Assembly: GCA_017618715.1 (NCBI GenBank)
Contig: JAFZTS010000016.1
Location: 1-51,469, forward strand
Length of the DNA stretch: 51,469 nt
Source of the DNA: Bacteroidales bacterium
GTDB taxonomy: Bacteria > Bacteroidota > Bacteroidia > Bacteroidales > UBA3663
Reading direction: 5' to 3'
In this document: positions 51,161-51,469 of the stretch, in pieces
Layout: the number at the start of each line of letters is the position of its first letter
Numbering within the stretch: the stretch's first letter is position 1
Position numbers and translations under genes: made by a program
Notes under the pieces: model-generated
What the model saw: only the letters and a program-made list of their open reading frames with translations
Databases searched by the model: none
Told to the model about the DNA's origin: nothing

Positions 51161-51469
51161 GAGGAAGCACTCTGTCGGCCGTCATAATGCTTGCTACGAT
51201 GGAAGAAGCACTCTGACGCGCGACATAATGCTTGTTACGATTAGAAAGAGCACTCTGACGCGCGACATAATGCTTGCTACGGTGGAAGAAGTATTCTGAC
51301 GGCCGACATAGTGCTTGATACGATGGAAGAAGCACTCTGACGCGCGACATAATGCTTGATACGATTGGAAAGAGCACTCTGACGGCCGACATAATGCTTG
51401 CTACGATGGAAGAAGCACTCTGACGCGCGACATAATGCTTGATACGATTGGAAAGAGCACTCTGACGGC
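51161..51469. repeat. 41/42-bp tandem minisatellite, at least 7.5 copies, running off the window
   Basis: AGCACTCTG (or a close variant) starts at 51166, 51207, 51249, 51290, 51331, 51373, 51414 and 51456, steps of 41, 42, 41, 41, 42, 41 and 42. Each monomer has an AGCA ... TGCT frame around a palindromic core, CGCGCG or CGGCCG, then a linker ACGATGGAAGA or ACGATTGGAAAG. The linkers alternate for most of the array, giving an approximate 83-bp dimer. There are no unique spacers, so it is not CRISPR. The right end is outside the window. Confidence 0.9.

Noticed and set aside
51144..51392. 82-aa minus-strand frame with repeated KHYVARQSA units
   Set aside because: It reads through the minisatellite. 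The 41/42-bp steps shift the frame from unit to unit, and the frame has no plausible start context or conserved family.
51161..51469. Possible CRISPR array
   Set aside because: Repeats abut with no unique spacers, the linkers are themselves repeated, and no cas gene is in the window.

Overview
The window looks like chromosomal DNA of a Bacteroidales bacterium, most likely Prevotellaceae. The evidence is the recurrent Bacteroidota promoter (TTTG, about 20 nt, TAnnTTTG) before many genes, SusC/SusD and TonB-dependent receptors, lipoproteins with short lipoboxes, C-terminal sorting-like tails, and a tmRNA whose tag reads GENNYALAA. No phage, integrase, transposase or CRISPR array was seen.

Layout. 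61-1378: two tRNAs (Arg, Pro) and a long-chain polyprenyl diphosphate synthase. 1543-5126: a TPP riboswitch, a TonB-dependent receptor and a PnuT-like permease, forming a thiamine uptake operon. 5113-7077: a QueH-BirA fusion gene and two unlisted small-protein genes (31 and 52 aa). 7144-12060: metF-metH-tadA. 12163-17336: hisS, a lipoprotein M3 peptidase, a Ca/Na antiporter and 5-formyl-THF cyclo-ligase. 17385-21944: folD, a PagL-like lipid A deacylase, ffh and a solitary Mla-type ATPase. 22020-33475: a six-gene RagA/RagB (SusC/SusD) locus with a zinc metallopeptidase, a DUF4302 lipoprotein and two large secreted proteins, one with a CxxC Omp28 domain; probably protein or peptide capture. 33675-37849: tyrA, DAHP synthase-chorismate mutase, an aminotransferase and pheA, preceded by a leader peptide and attenuator. 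38051-41386: fructose-bisphosphate aldolase, then a small winged-helix-like protein, a PCMD lipoprotein and a beta-barrel protein. 41453-50128: a nine-gene ketosynthase/ACP/dehydratase/ketoreductase/exporter operon resembling a reduced aryl-polyene or flexirubin-type pathway. 50322-51136: ssrA and a SemiSWEET transporter. 51161-end: a 41/42-bp tandem minisatellite running off the window.

The strongest new observation is the Phe/Tyr attenuator at 37650-37796. A 26-codon leader ORF carries nine consecutive aromatic codons (FYFYYYYYF), followed by mutually exclusive antiterminator and terminator helices in front of the Phe/Tyr biosynthesis operon. A second theme is a set of intergenic arrays with a strict 9-bp period. 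The same unit families recur at loci tens of kilobases apart, and one array runs into a coding region as a GSK tripeptide repeat. Also notable are a 31-bp direct repeat with an 18-bp perfect palindrome bracketing one gene of the polyene-like operon, and an internal Shine-Dalgarno and start codon inside the queH-birA fusion.

All functional assignments come from reading motifs and domain order by eye; no database search was run.
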